Shown here piece after piece: positions 26,546 to 34,311 of a stretch of DNA of 64,000 nucleotides. Within the stretch, counting starts at the first letter, position 1. Every line of letters starts with the position of its first letter. Under the pieces are notes generated by a model. The model had not been told where the DNA came from, did no database searches, and was given only the letters and a program-made list of their open reading frames with translations. The stretch is from Winogradskyella sp. (GTDB taxonomy: Bacteria; Bacteroidota; Bacteroidia; Flavobacteriales; Flavobacteriaceae): assembly GCF_003712105.1 (NCBI RefSeq), contig NZ_RHLG01000001.1, forward strand, positions 744,001 through 808,000, written 5' to 3'. Position numbers and translations under genes: made by a program.

Positions 26546-26860
26546 TTAATTTTTTTTCTTTGACTCAATTTCTTTATCAAGCATTTTCATGGTTTCCTCG
26601 AGTTGTTTGCTTTTTTCCTTGACATCATCAAATTTTTTATTGAACGCCTTTAACTCTTCCTGCTGTAAAGAGTCGTATTCTTTTTTACGCTTAATACTAT
26701 CTTGCTGTCTTTGATATTGCATTAATTCAGCGGCCTGTTCCGCTTGAATTTTTTCCTGTTCTGCTTTGACTTGAGCTCTGTGATATTTTCTATACATATA
26801 TAAGGTAGTAAGTAGTGCTATACCCAATATTGTAACTAATAGAGATTTACTTTTTTTCAT
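26546..26860 (-). CDS. Membrane-anchored coiled-coil protein of unknown function
   Basis: A 104-residue protein. One N-terminal transmembrane helix (LLVTILGIALLTTLYMY) is followed by a Lys/Glu/Gln-rich, charged helical tail of about 75 residues (for example QAEQAAELMQYQRQQDSIKRK), likely a coiled coil. I do not recognise the family. It lies 15 bases after the LytTR regulator on the same strand and is probably in its operon, so it may be part of the same signalling unit. Confidence 0.6.
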   Translation of the reverse strand: MKKSKSLLVTILGIALLTTLYMYRKYHRAQVKAEQEKIQAEQAAELMQYQRQQDSIKRKKEYDSLQQEELKAFNKKFDDVKEKSKQLEETMKMLDKEIESKKKN

Positions 26861-26875
26861 TGTTTTAAGTTAGTG

Positions 26876-27979
26876 TTATAGATTAAGCCATTTTTTAAAT
26901 TCAGAAGCTTTGTTTTTACTTATTAAAATATCAACTTCAGAGTTAGGACGTATTAGGATTTTAAGTTGGCTATTTCCGTATTTAACAATTTTATCTATCG
27001 CAGAGATTCCGATGATAAATTGTCTGTTAGCTCTAAAGAAATAGTTGCTGTCCAAATTTGTGATGAGTTCATCTAAACTTGAGTTGGATACGGTGCGTTT
27101 ACCATCATTACAAATCACATAAGTGATGCCGGTATCGGTATAGATGTAAGCAATATCAGTTGTTGAAACAGGTAGAAGCTCGTTTCGTAAATAGGTTAAA
27201 ATCCGTTTTTTTGACGAACTATCTAGGTCTTCATCATTTTCAATTACATTAGAATCCGAGAGTTGCTTCTGATAACTATCTAGTGCGCTATTAAGTTTAG
27301 ATAAGTTAATAATCTCATCGGAAAGCTTTTCATTTTTTAATTCTAACTTCTTCTCATAATTACTTCCGATTACTCGCACAATCACAACTGAAGATAATAT
27401 AAATAGGAACCCCATAATTAGCAAAATATTCCTGAAGTTGCTTTTAAGGGTATTTATATGTTGAGAAATTTTTTCTGTATTTGCATGCGCTCCAATTATC
27501 CAATCAGAATTCGTAACAGGAGATAAAAAGATGACCTGCGAATTCTCATTGTAATCAGAATTTAAATCTTGTTTATCATCTTGTATTAATTCGTACAAGT
27601 CTTTTGATGAAATCTCTTCAGTTACGGACGAGATAAAAGATTTTTTAGAGCTTATAGTTTGACCTCTAAGCTTTACATCTGGGTGACAAATAATTTTACC
27701 AGACCAGTCAAATACACTAATAAAACCAAACCCTAAATCTGTATTTTCAAGACTCTTTTGAATGCTTTTTATAACATCATCCTTAGAGTTGTTATTTGCT
27801 AATTGGTTGCCAATTAACGTGGCTACTTGTTTTGCCTCGCGCTTACTAAACTCTAATTGGGTTTCTAAAACTTTGTCTGCAGCTTCATTAACAAAGTATC
27901 TTATCGCAACACTAGAGATAATTAAAAATATTATTGAGAGTGATAAAAAAGTAAGTAAATAAAGTTTGTCTTTTCGCAT
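26876..27979 (-). CDS. Membrane-bound LytTR transcriptional regulator with a Cache-like sensor
   Basis: A 367-residue protein with unusual one-component layout. A transmembrane helix (about 7-27), an extracytoplasmic Cache-like domain (about 30-170, with FGFISVFDWSGKIICHPD and the end motif NWIIGAHANTEKI), and a second helix (about 187-206, ILLIMGFLFILSSVVIV) are followed by a coiled-coil linker and a C-terminal LytTR DNA-binding domain (about 260-367, RTVSNSSLDELITNLDSNYFFRANRQFIIGISAI). It would bind DNA while tethered to the membrane. It is divergent from the cytochrome/YceI cluster at 28346 and is a candidate controller of it. Confidence 0.85.
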   Translation of the reverse strand: MRKDKLYLLTFLSLSIIFLIISSVAIRYFVNEAADKVLETQLEFSKREAKQVATLIGNQLANNNSKDDVIKSIQKSLENTDLGFGFISVFDWSGKIICHPDVKLRGQTISSKKSFISSVTEEISSKDLYELIQDDKQDLNSDYNENSQVIFLSPVTNSDWIIGAHANTEKISQHINTLKSNFRNILLIMGFLFILSSVVIVRVIGSNYEKKLELKNEKLSDEIINLSKLNSALDSYQKQLSDSNVIENDEDLDSSSKKRILTYLRNELLPVSTTDIAYIYTDTGITYVICNDGKRTVSNSSLDELITNLDSNYFFRANRQFIIGISAIDKIVKYGNSQLKILIRPNSEVDILISKNKASEFKKWLNL

Positions 27980-28345
27980 GTGATGCTAAAATTTGAGTAC
28001 GAATATATAAATTTTAAAATCACATTTTTTCAATTTGTACTTTCTTATTGTTTTTCCAAGCTCATCAAACAAAATGCGAAGTTGATAACCTTTAAGACTA
28101 AATTTTAGCATCCTTTTCAAGTCCTTTTTTTCACTTTTAAGCTCATTATTTCCGCTTAACATAAGTTTTGTTTTGTGCCGTGAATACAGGTAGTAATATT
28201 GTGTTGTCATAGAGCGAGTAGGACATTCGAGAGATTTCATCATGTCGTAATAATAGTATCCTTTGACGTAATAGTTAATTAAATAAAAAGTTCTACAGAC
28301 TTAATTTAAATTTTGAAACATAGTATTAATCAAAACGTATTAAAA
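27980..28345. other. Divergent intergenic region, no convincing gene
   Basis: 366 bases of AT-rich sequence between the LytTR gene and the cytochrome c lipoprotein. An open minus-strand frame (27986-28243) has a Lys/Tyr/Phe-rich product with no recognisable features and is probably spurious. The region should hold both divergent promoters, but no exact TAnnTTTG was found; TAAATTTTG at 28307-28315 is one base too long. Confidence 0.5.
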
Positions 28346-28783
28346 ATGAAAATTAAAAGGAAAATTAAAATTGAAAATTTAGTCTACATAGTGTTAATTA
28401 TACTGCTATTAATTTTTGTTAGTTGTTCAAACGATAGCGAAGATGATTTTCTAAATTCTGATGATATAGAAAACCCATCTGATGACACAAACGGAGATGA
28501 TACAGATGATGATGACGATAATGAAGCTACGGTAAATTATGTAGATGATATACAGCCAATAATGAGCGCAGCATGTACTACCTGCCATGGTCAGCCACCA
28601 ACAAACGGAGCACCATCATCATTTGTAACCTTTTCTCAAGTAAGTCAAAGAGCCAATTCAATATTTAACAGAATGAATCTTTCAAGTGGTGCACCAGGTG
28701 CAATGCCACCATCAGGTAGATTACCTCAAGCTACAATTGATTTAGTGCAAGAATGGATTGATGCAGGCACACCAGAGGAATAA
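28346..28783 (+). CDS. Cytochrome c-like lipoprotein
   Basis: A 145-residue lipoprotein (signal ending LLLIFVSCSND, lipidated Cys). An acidic linker of Asp/Asn/Glu residues (about 35-65) is followed by a small mono-heme domain with C-x2-C-H in SAACTTCHGQPPTNG and a likely axial Met in GAMPPSGRLP. It could shuttle electrons at the outer or inner membrane surface, or be a subunit of a periplasmic oxidoreductase. The ATG at 28346 is chosen over an upstream TTG because the signal peptide begins there. YceI-1 follows 26 bases downstream. Confidence 0.85.
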   Translation: MKIKRKIKIENLVYIVLIILLLIFVSCSNDSEDDFLNSDDIENPSDDTNGDDTDDDDDNEATVNYVDDIQPIMSAACTTCHGQPPTNGAPSSFVTFSQVSQRANSIFNRMNLSSGAPGAMPPSGRLPQATIDLVQEWIDAGTPEE

Positions 28784-28809
28784 AAAGTTCAACCACAAAA
28801 ACAATCAAT

Positions 28810-29373
28810 ATGAAAACTAAAAGAATACACTTAATGCAGTTCTGCGTGGCTATATTACTTCTGATATCGTCATCCGTATCTGCACAAAAATTTATCGATA
28901 AACAAGGCATCATAACATTTGAAGCTTCAGAAGAGGCCTTTGAACCAGTTAAAGCAACCAATAGCTCGGTAACAATGATTTTAAATACCGAAACTAATGA
29001 AATAGCTGCTTTAGCATTAATGAAAGGATTTAGATTTAGAAACTCTTTAATGGAAGAGCATTTTAATGAAAATTATATAGAATCGGAAACGTATCCTAAA
29101 GCCAAATTTATAGGGAGACTGTTAGACTTTAATTATTCGAGCTTATCGGATAGTGACACTAGTGTTGTTGTGGATGGGAAAATTGTATTACGTGGAAAAG
29201 AAAAGCAAATTCGTACAACCCTAAACACAAAAAAGTCTAATGGGTCAATAATCTTGCAAGGGTCATTCAAGGTGACCCCTGCGGATTTTGATATCGAAAT
29301 CCCGAGCATCGTCAGAAAGAAGATTGCCAATGAAATTATTGTGACGCTAAATTTTAAACTCGATGCAAAATGA
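28810..29373 (+). CDS. YceI-family periplasmic protein, copy 1
   Basis: A 187-residue exported protein (signal about 1-24, ending VSA-QKF). The lipocalin-like YceI fold is indicated by FRFRNSLMEEHFNENYIESETYPKAKFIG and the C-terminal GSFKVTPADFDIEIPSIVRKKIANEIIVTLNFKL. YceI proteins bind isoprenoids or quinone-like lipids. It overlaps the OB-fold gene by 4 bases (ATGA). A paralogue lies at 31442-31993. Confidence 0.88.
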   Translation: MKTKRIHLMQFCVAILLLISSSVSAQKFIDKQGIITFEASEEAFEPVKATNSSVTMILNTETNEIAALALMKGFRFRNSLMEEHFNENYIESETYPKAKFIGRLLDFNYSSLSDSDTSVVVDGKIVLRGKEKQIRTTLNTKKSNGSIILQGSFKVTPADFDIEIPSIVRKKIANEIIVTLNFKLDAK

Positions 29374-29768
29374 AAAAGAAGCGTTTAATTTTTATAGCAC
29401 TGTTTCTGTCAATTATAGCAGCACTGGCAGTTTACAACTATGTCTTTAATGCTAAGCATAGAGATATAGCTAAAGAAGAAGCGGCAGTAGCAATGAGCGC
29501 CGCTGAAATTTCGAATCTATTTAAAACAGACGAAAGTACAGCTACTACTAATTATCTAGATCAAGTGGTTCAATTAACAGGGAGAATTACTTCTATCGAA
29601 GATGGCCAAATAGTCTTAGATGATGGTGCACAAATTAGCTTTATCAATCCTATAGATGTTAGTAAATATTCGCAAGGAAAGACTTTAGAAATAAAAGGCA
29701 GGTGCGTAGGCTATGATGAGTTATTAGAACTTGTTAAAATTGACCAATCAACACTAATCAAAAATTAA
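29370..29768 (+). CDS. Membrane-anchored OB-fold (tRNA_anti-like) protein, copy 1
   Basis: A 132-residue protein with an N-terminal transmembrane helix (RLIFIALFLSIIAALAVYNYVF) and a beta-barrel domain of the tRNA_anti-like OB type (DQVVQLTGRITSIEDGQIVLDDGAQISF ... LEIKGRCVGYDELLELVKIDQSTL). Family members in Bacteroidota have no firm function. Its start overlaps YceI-1 by 4 bases, which implies coupled translation. A lipoprotein paralogue lies at 31054-31455. Confidence 0.75.
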   Translation: MKKKRLIFIALFLSIIAALAVYNYVFNAKHRDIAKEEAAVAMSAAEISNLFKTDESTATTNYLDQVVQLTGRITSIEDGQIVLDDGAQISFINPIDVSKYSQGKTLEIKGRCVGYDELLELVKIDQSTLIKN

Positions 29769-29777
29769 CCAACACCA

Positions 29778-30623
29778 ATGAAATACATTTATCTATTAAT
29801 CTTCATGATTCCATTCGTAGCAAGTGCTCAGGATGATTTATTTTCAGAAATAGATTCTGAAACGGAAGAAGACTATAAAACGGCAGCTTTTAAGGGATTA
29901 AAAATTGTAAACTTCGAATCCACTAAAATGATATCTAAAAAGGAACTTTATTTTGTGGTGTCTCACAGATTTGGTTCTTTAGAAACAGGGTTAAAAGATT
30001 TTTTCGGCTTGGATCAAGCAGTAACACGTCTTAATCTAATTTACGGAATTTCCGATGCAGTAAATGTTGGAATTTCTAGAAGTTCGTTCAGAAAAATTTA
30101 CGAGTCTTCACTAAAGATTCGATTATTTAGAGAGAAAAAAGGTGGTTTCCCTTTTACAATTGTAAGTTCTAGTAATATATTAATTAACACATCTCTTGAT
30201 GACGCAATTTTGCCTGGATTAGAGTTTAAAAACAGGTTGGGCTATACCACACAATTGCTTATTTCAAAGAAATTTAATAAGAATTTCTCATTACAATTAA
30301 TACCAACGTTCTTTCATGATAATTATGTAGATGTTAATGAGCAGGATAACTCACAATATGTTATTGGCTTTGGAGGAAGACATAAACTCACCAAAAGATG
30401 GTCTTTTAATTTCGATTACGGCGTACATCTTAATAGAGCAGACACATCACCTTTTAAAAATCCACTTTCAATAGGGTTTGATTTAGAAACCGGTGGACAC
30501 GTTTTTCAATTGCATTTTACTAATGCGCAACCCATGAACACAAATTCATTTTTGGGTCAGGCTACAGGAGATTGGGCTGACGGAGATATTTTCTTCGGAT
30601 TTAACTTATCTAGAGTATTCTAA
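29778..30623 (+). CDS. DUF5777-type outer-membrane beta-barrel, copy 1
   Basis: A 281-residue exported protein (signal 1-17, ends VASAQDD). The mature part alternates hydrophobic strands, with LNLIYGISDAVNVGISRSSFRK, LGYTTQLLISKKFNKNFSLQLIPTFF and the last strand ending in FGFNLSRVF, typical of outer-membrane barrels. Its order after YceI and OB-fold genes fits the DUF5777 group. It may help move a lipid or redox carrier across the outer membrane; this is inference from neighbours. A paralogue is at 31983-32885. Confidence 0.75.
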   Translation: MKYIYLLIFMIPFVASAQDDLFSEIDSETEEDYKTAAFKGLKIVNFESTKMISKKELYFVVSHRFGSLETGLKDFFGLDQAVTRLNLIYGISDAVNVGISRSSFRKIYESSLKIRLFREKKGGFPFTIVSSSNILINTSLDDAILPGLEFKNRLGYTTQLLISKKFNKNFSLQLIPTFFHDNYVDVNEQDNSQYVIGFGGRHKLTKRWSFNFDYGVHLNRADTSPFKNPLSIGFDLETGGHVFQLHFTNAQPMNTNSFLGQATGDWADGDIFFGFNLSRVF

Positions 30624-30647
30624 TTCACTAATTATCAATAAAAAATC

Positions 30648-30893
30648 ATGTCAATAGCTAAGATAGAGGTGCAGCAGAGTTTTTGTAAAAACTGCTCAAA
30701 ATGCATCAAAAAAGAATTACAAATAGTCAAAGACTTAAAAAATATAAGACTTTATCCAAAGGATTCCATGATAACGTTCAACTTTATGGAAGCTAATAAA
30801 TTGTCAGAAGCTTTAAATATATTGTCCAACTTAGGCTATCCCGAAATGGGAGAACGCACAATGACTAATCAAAGATCATTGTGCAGCTGTTAG
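30648..30893 (+). CDS. Small HMA-like Cys protein
   Basis: An 81-residue cytoplasmic protein with the ferredoxin-like layout of heavy-metal-associated domains: first strand IAKIEVQQSF, a Cys motif CKNCSKC at the loop, then helix-strand-strand-helix-strand. It carries an extra C-terminal pair, CSC. The usual HMA motif is M-x-C-x-x-C, so the three-Cys loop plus C-terminal Cys is a variant that may bind copper or a cluster. It ends the first module, 24 bases after the barrel gene, and is followed by a strong stem-loop. Confidence 0.6.
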   Translation: MSIAKIEVQQSFCKNCSKCIKKELQIVKDLKNIRLYPKDSMITFNFMEANKLSEALNILSNLGYPEMGERTMTNQRSLCSC

Positions 30894-30970
30894 TCTCTTT
30901 TTTGTCCTAAAAGCAATCAATGACATTTTAATATTAATTGGAGGTTAAGTTTTATTGGTTTGTTGATTGT

Positions 30971-31010
30971 TAATCCCCGAAATGATTAATTCTTTTGGGG
31001 ATTATTTATA
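30971..31010 (+). terminator. Stem-loop between the two YceI modules
   Basis: TAATCCCCGAAA (30971-30982) pairs with TTTTGGGGATTA (30993-31004), one G-T wobble, loop of 10 bases. The T-run after it is short. It probably ends or attenuates transcription of the first module. Confidence 0.65.
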
Positions 31011-31053
31011 AATCGTTTTAAACCATAATAAAGAATATTAAATTTGTTGTATT

Positions 31054-31455
31054 ATGAATCGTTTAATAAGCCTAAAAAGAATAGCTTACATTATTATTTT
31101 AATAGTGTTTTCGTGCTCAGAGAATCATGATAAAATGGTTAATGAGAATGAGGCAATTCAGCATATTAATATACTGGACGAAAACACTTCAATTCGTAAT
31201 ATTGATCAGTCTTTAATAGATGAGGTGATCTTGGTTGAGGGCTTAGTAAAAAATGTAAATTCTTTAAATAATAGAAATACGATTATTATAAAAGGAACTA
31301 ATAATGAACTTGTTATTTGTGATATGCAAAAAAACCAAGAGCCAAAATTAAATGCAATTCATGTTGGCGATACATTAGCAATAAAAGGTATTTTGGTAGG
31401 AACTCTAAAGGACGTCATCGTTCATAATTGTGTAATAACGGATGCAGATGAGTAG
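31054..31455 (+). CDS. OB-fold (tRNA_anti-like) lipoprotein, copy 2
   Basis: A 133-residue lipoprotein (signal ending IILIVFSCSEN, lipidated Cys). The mature part contains DEVILVEGLVKNVNSLNNRNTIIIKG and HVGDTLAIKGILVGTLKDVIVHNCVI, a divergent match to the OB-fold protein at 29370-29768. Copy 1 is anchored by a helix and copy 2 by a lipid. Its last 14 bases overlap the start of YceI-2. Confidence 0.7.
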   Translation: MNRLISLKRIAYIIILIVFSCSENHDKMVNENEAIQHINILDENTSIRNIDQSLIDEVILVEGLVKNVNSLNNRNTIIIKGTNNELVICDMQKNQEPKLNAIHVGDTLAIKGILVGTLKDVIVHNCVITDADE

Positions 31456-31993
31456 AATTACAATAATTTTCCTTTTTGTTTGTAGTGTCCTTAGTGCTCA
31501 GGAGAGCAAAAAGTTAATCGCTAGGCAAGGACAAGTTTCTTTCTTTTCGTACACTTCAGTAGAGAATATTAAAGCTGAAAATAATCAGGTGCTAAGCATC
31601 ATAGATTTTAATAATAATTCTATTGCAGTGAGTATGCTTATGAATGCATTTGTATTTGAAAAAGCACTCATGCGAGAGCATTTTAACGAAAGTTATATTG
31701 AATCAGATATTTATCCGACAGCTACATTTGAAGGTGATATATTAGATTTTGACCCTAATTCTAAAACAATTCAAACCAAAATCATAAAGGGTGTTTTTGA
31801 AATGCATGGTCAAAAAGAAGAACTAGAGATAAAAGTAAAAGTAGCTAATAACAATGGTGTTTTTTCAGTATCTGGAAGCTTCGAAACCCTAGTAAAAAGC
31901 TATGATATTAATATTCCACCTTTACTAGCAGGTAATATCGCTAAAAGTATAGAAGTTAACTTTAAATTTGAATACGAGCCATATGAAAACTAA
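31442..31993 (+). CDS. YceI-family periplasmic protein, copy 2
   Basis: A 183-residue exported paralogue of 28810-29373. It has the same core motif, ALMREHFNESYIESDIYPTATFEGDILDF, and C-terminal GSFETLVKSYDINIPPLLAGNIAKSIEVNFKF. The signal peptide ends SVLSAQES. A second ATG two codons in (31448) could equally be the start. It overlaps both neighbours (14 bases with the OB gene, 11 with the barrel gene), so the three are tightly coupled. Confidence 0.87.
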   Translation: MQMSRITIIFLFVCSVLSAQESKKLIARQGQVSFFSYTSVENIKAENNQVLSIIDFNNNSIAVSMLMNAFVFEKALMREHFNESYIESDIYPTATFEGDILDFDPNSKTIQTKIIKGVFEMHGQKEELEIKVKVANNNGVFSVSGSFETLVKSYDINIPPLLAGNIAKSIEVNFKFEYEPYEN

Positions 31994-32885
31994 GACTATT
32001 ATATGCGCAATTGTATTACTGTTAGGTTGTGCTAACTTATTGAACTCTCAAGAGTTATTAGATATTTTAAAACAAGAACAAAAAGACTCAGCAAGGTACG
32101 TAACACCAGCATTTAAAATGACCAGAATCGCCTTTGGACATTCTACCGAGGTTAGAGCTAAAGGTGTTTTAGAGTTTTTTACTGCTACACGTTTCTGGAA
32201 CTTCCCTGGAGATCGATCTGAGAGTTTTGTTGCAGATAAGGTAACGACTCGTATAGCTTTGGAATATGGTATAACGGATCGTTTGTCTTTTGGGGTTGGC
32301 GGTACTACTTTCGATGGACTTTTTGATGGTTATTTAAAGTATAGATTAGTATCTCAGGGTAAAGGACAAAAGACTAATCCTTTTAATATCACCCTTTTTC
32401 AAGGTGCCAGTTATAATAGTAGTTCAGGTTCTATATATTCTAATAATGCATCAATCTCATCGGATAGATTTGCATATACAACACAAGTATTAATATCTAG
32501 AAAATTCTCTAAGAAGTTTTCTTTTCAAGTCACACCGACCTTCGTTCATAAAAGCTTAGGTCTTAATGCTTCTGACAATAAAAACTTTGTTGCTATAGGA
32601 TTTGGTGCACGTTATAAAATAGGGCCGCATATGTCCCTTGTTTCAGAATATTACAGAACACTCAATCCTGTAGAATCTTTCGATACATTCGACCCCTTTG
32701 CTATAGGTGTTAATTGGGAAGTTGGAGATATATTAATTCAGCTAATGTTAACCAACACAAGGAACATGGTTGAAGATACCTTTATTACCCAAACACGTAA
32801 TAACTTCAATTTCAAAGATCCAAATCTTCATTTTGGTTTTAATGCAACTTATGTCATTCATTTCAATAATAAATTGAAAAACTAG
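31983..32885 (+). CDS. DUF5777-type outer-membrane beta-barrel, copy 2
   Basis: A 300-residue exported paralogue of 29778-30623. Shared segments include RIALEYGITDRLSFGVGGTTF, YTTQVLISRKFSKKFSFQVTPTF and NFVAIGFGARYKIGPHMSLVSEYYRTLNP. The ATG (MKTKTIICAIV) begins inside the YceI-2 gene; an in-frame TTG five codons earlier is less likely. The signal peptide carries a Cys (LLLGCANLLNSQ), so lipidation is possible, but cleavage after NSQ is more usual for a barrel. Confidence 0.75.
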   Translation: MKTKTIICAIVLLLGCANLLNSQELLDILKQEQKDSARYVTPAFKMTRIAFGHSTEVRAKGVLEFFTATRFWNFPGDRSESFVADKVTTRIALEYGITDRLSFGVGGTTFDGLFDGYLKYRLVSQGKGQKTNPFNITLFQGASYNSSSGSIYSNNASISSDRFAYTTQVLISRKFSKKFSFQVTPTFVHKSLGLNASDNKNFVAIGFGARYKIGPHMSLVSEYYRTLNPVESFDTFDPFAIGVNWEVGDILIQLMLTNTRNMVEDTFITQTRNNFNFKDPNLHFGFNATYVIHFNNKLKN

Positions 32886-32903
32886 GATCCTATTTAGGGG
32901 AAT

Positions 32904-32942
32904 TAAAAAATCCCTGAGAAAATAAATTCCCAGAGATTTTTA
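32904..32942. terminator. Convergent terminator between the YceI cluster and amtB
   Basis: AAAAATC-C-CTG-A-GAA, loop AATAAA, TTC-C-CAG-A-GATTTTT: an interrupted stem with A-run and T-run on either side, able to work for both convergent operons. Confidence 0.65.
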
Positions 32943-32983
32943 TTATGAACAAAAAGGATTTAAATGTTATGTATTAGAGATGA

Positions 32984-34288
32984 TTATTCACCTCTATCGC
33001 GCTTACCTGGGTAAGCAATAGTTCCGTGCTCAGCTAAGTCAAGACCTTTCTCTTCAACTTCTTTGCTTACACGTAAACCTATAGTTTTCTTAAGTGTAAA
33101 TAATACAATCCAAGATAAACCAACTGCCCAAACAGCGTATGCTAATGCACCTAATGCCTGTACACCTAACTGCTTAGCGCCACCACCGTTAAATAGACCA
33201 ATACCAGCATCACCATCAATACCCCAAAGTCCAATAACAATAGTACCCCAAACACCGATTACACCATGTACAGAAACTGCACCAATGGCATCGTCGACTT
33301 TAAGTTTCTTTTCTATAAATTCAATTGAGAATACTACGAAGATACCACCAAGTAATCCAGCTAGTGCAGCACCAGTATCGCTCATATTACCACAACCTGC
33401 TGTAATACTAACTAAACCTGCAAGTGCACCATTTAAAGTCTGAGCTAAGTGAGGCTTACCGTACCAAATCCAAGTAGTTACAAGCGCACCAAGGCCACCT
33501 GCAGCAGCAGCTATGTTTGTAATTAATACAACATTTGATGCACCAATAGCGTCAGCACCACCCCAAGCAAGTTGAGAACCACCGTTAAATCCAAACCATC
33601 CTAACCAAAGGATAAATACACCTAAAGTAGCTAGTATCTGGTTATGACCAGGAATAGGAATAACTTTTCCATCTACAAATTTCCCGATACGTGGACCCAC
33701 TAATATAGCAGCCACTAGAGCAGCCCATCCACCAACAGAGTGTACAATAGAAGAACCAGCAAAGTCGATAAAACCAAGTTCAGTTAACCAACCTTCACCT
33801 TGCCATTGCCATCCACCAGAAATAGGATAAATTAATGCCGTCATTACTACAGAGAAAATAACGTATGTAGAGTATTTTGTTCTACCCGCTATAGCTCCAG
33901 ATACAATGGTTGCCGCTGTAGCTGCAAACATTGTTTGGAAGAATAAATCTGCACCTTCTCCTTGAAATAATCCACTCCAAAAGAACCATCCGTTTGATGT
34001 ATCACCATACATTAAAGAGTACCCTATAATCCAGTAAGTTAAGGAACCTACACAGATATCAAGTAAGTTTTTCATGGCAATGTTTACCGCATTTTTAGAA
34101 CGTGTCATACCAGATTCTACTAATGTAAATCCAGCCTGCATGAAGAATACTAAAATACCGGATAATAACATCCATAGCATTCCCATATCGCCATTAATGG
34201 CAGAGACAGCTTTTTCTAAATCTTCGGCAGTTGCTACTTCTTGAATGAGCAAGAAGTTCGTCTTTAGAAATAAAAATAAATTCGTCAT
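32984..34288 (-). CDS. amtB: Ammonium transporter
   Basis: A 434-residue Amt/MEP/Rh channel with 11 predicted helices. Family signatures are visible: FFMQAGFTLVESGMTRSKNAVNI in helix 1-2, and the pore His residues in DFAGSSIVHSVGGWAALVAA and GAVSVHGVIGVWGTIVIGLWG. It conducts NH4+/NH3 inwards. The cytoplasmic tail ends GLDLAEHGTIAYPGKRDRGE. No glnK/PII gene is adjacent. It follows the porin gene by 23 bases in one operon and lies next to glutamate synthase, so it belongs to nitrogen assimilation. Confidence 0.96.
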   Translation of the reverse strand: MTNLFLFLKTNFLLIQEVATAEDLEKAVSAINGDMGMLWMLLSGILVFFMQAGFTLVESGMTRSKNAVNIAMKNLLDICVGSLTYWIIGYSLMYGDTSNGWFFWSGLFQGEGADLFFQTMFAATAATIVSGAIAGRTKYSTYVIFSVVMTALIYPISGGWQWQGEGWLTELGFIDFAGSSIVHSVGGWAALVAAILVGPRIGKFVDGKVIPIPGHNQILATLGVFILWLGWFGFNGGSQLAWGGADAIGASNVVLITNIAAAAGGLGALVTTWIWYGKPHLAQTLNGALAGLVSITAGCGNMSDTGAALAGLLGGIFVVFSIEFIEKKLKVDDAIGAVSVHGVIGVWGTIVIGLWGIDGDAGIGLFNGGGAKQLGVQALGALAYAVWAVGLSWIVLFTLKKTIGLRVSKEVEEKGLDLAEHGTIAYPGKRDRGE

Positions 34289-34311
34289 AATTATTTAGTT
34301 ATTTGTTAGTT

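Noticed and set aside
27986..28243. Minus-strand open frame of 85 codons upstream of the LytTR gene
   Set aside because: Product rich in Lys, Tyr and Phe with no domain, signal or sensible hydrophobic pattern; AT-rich divergent promoter regions often give such frames.
33063..33443. Pro/Ala-rich open frame opposite amtB
   Set aside because: A shadow of the strongly coding amtB frame, with no independent support.
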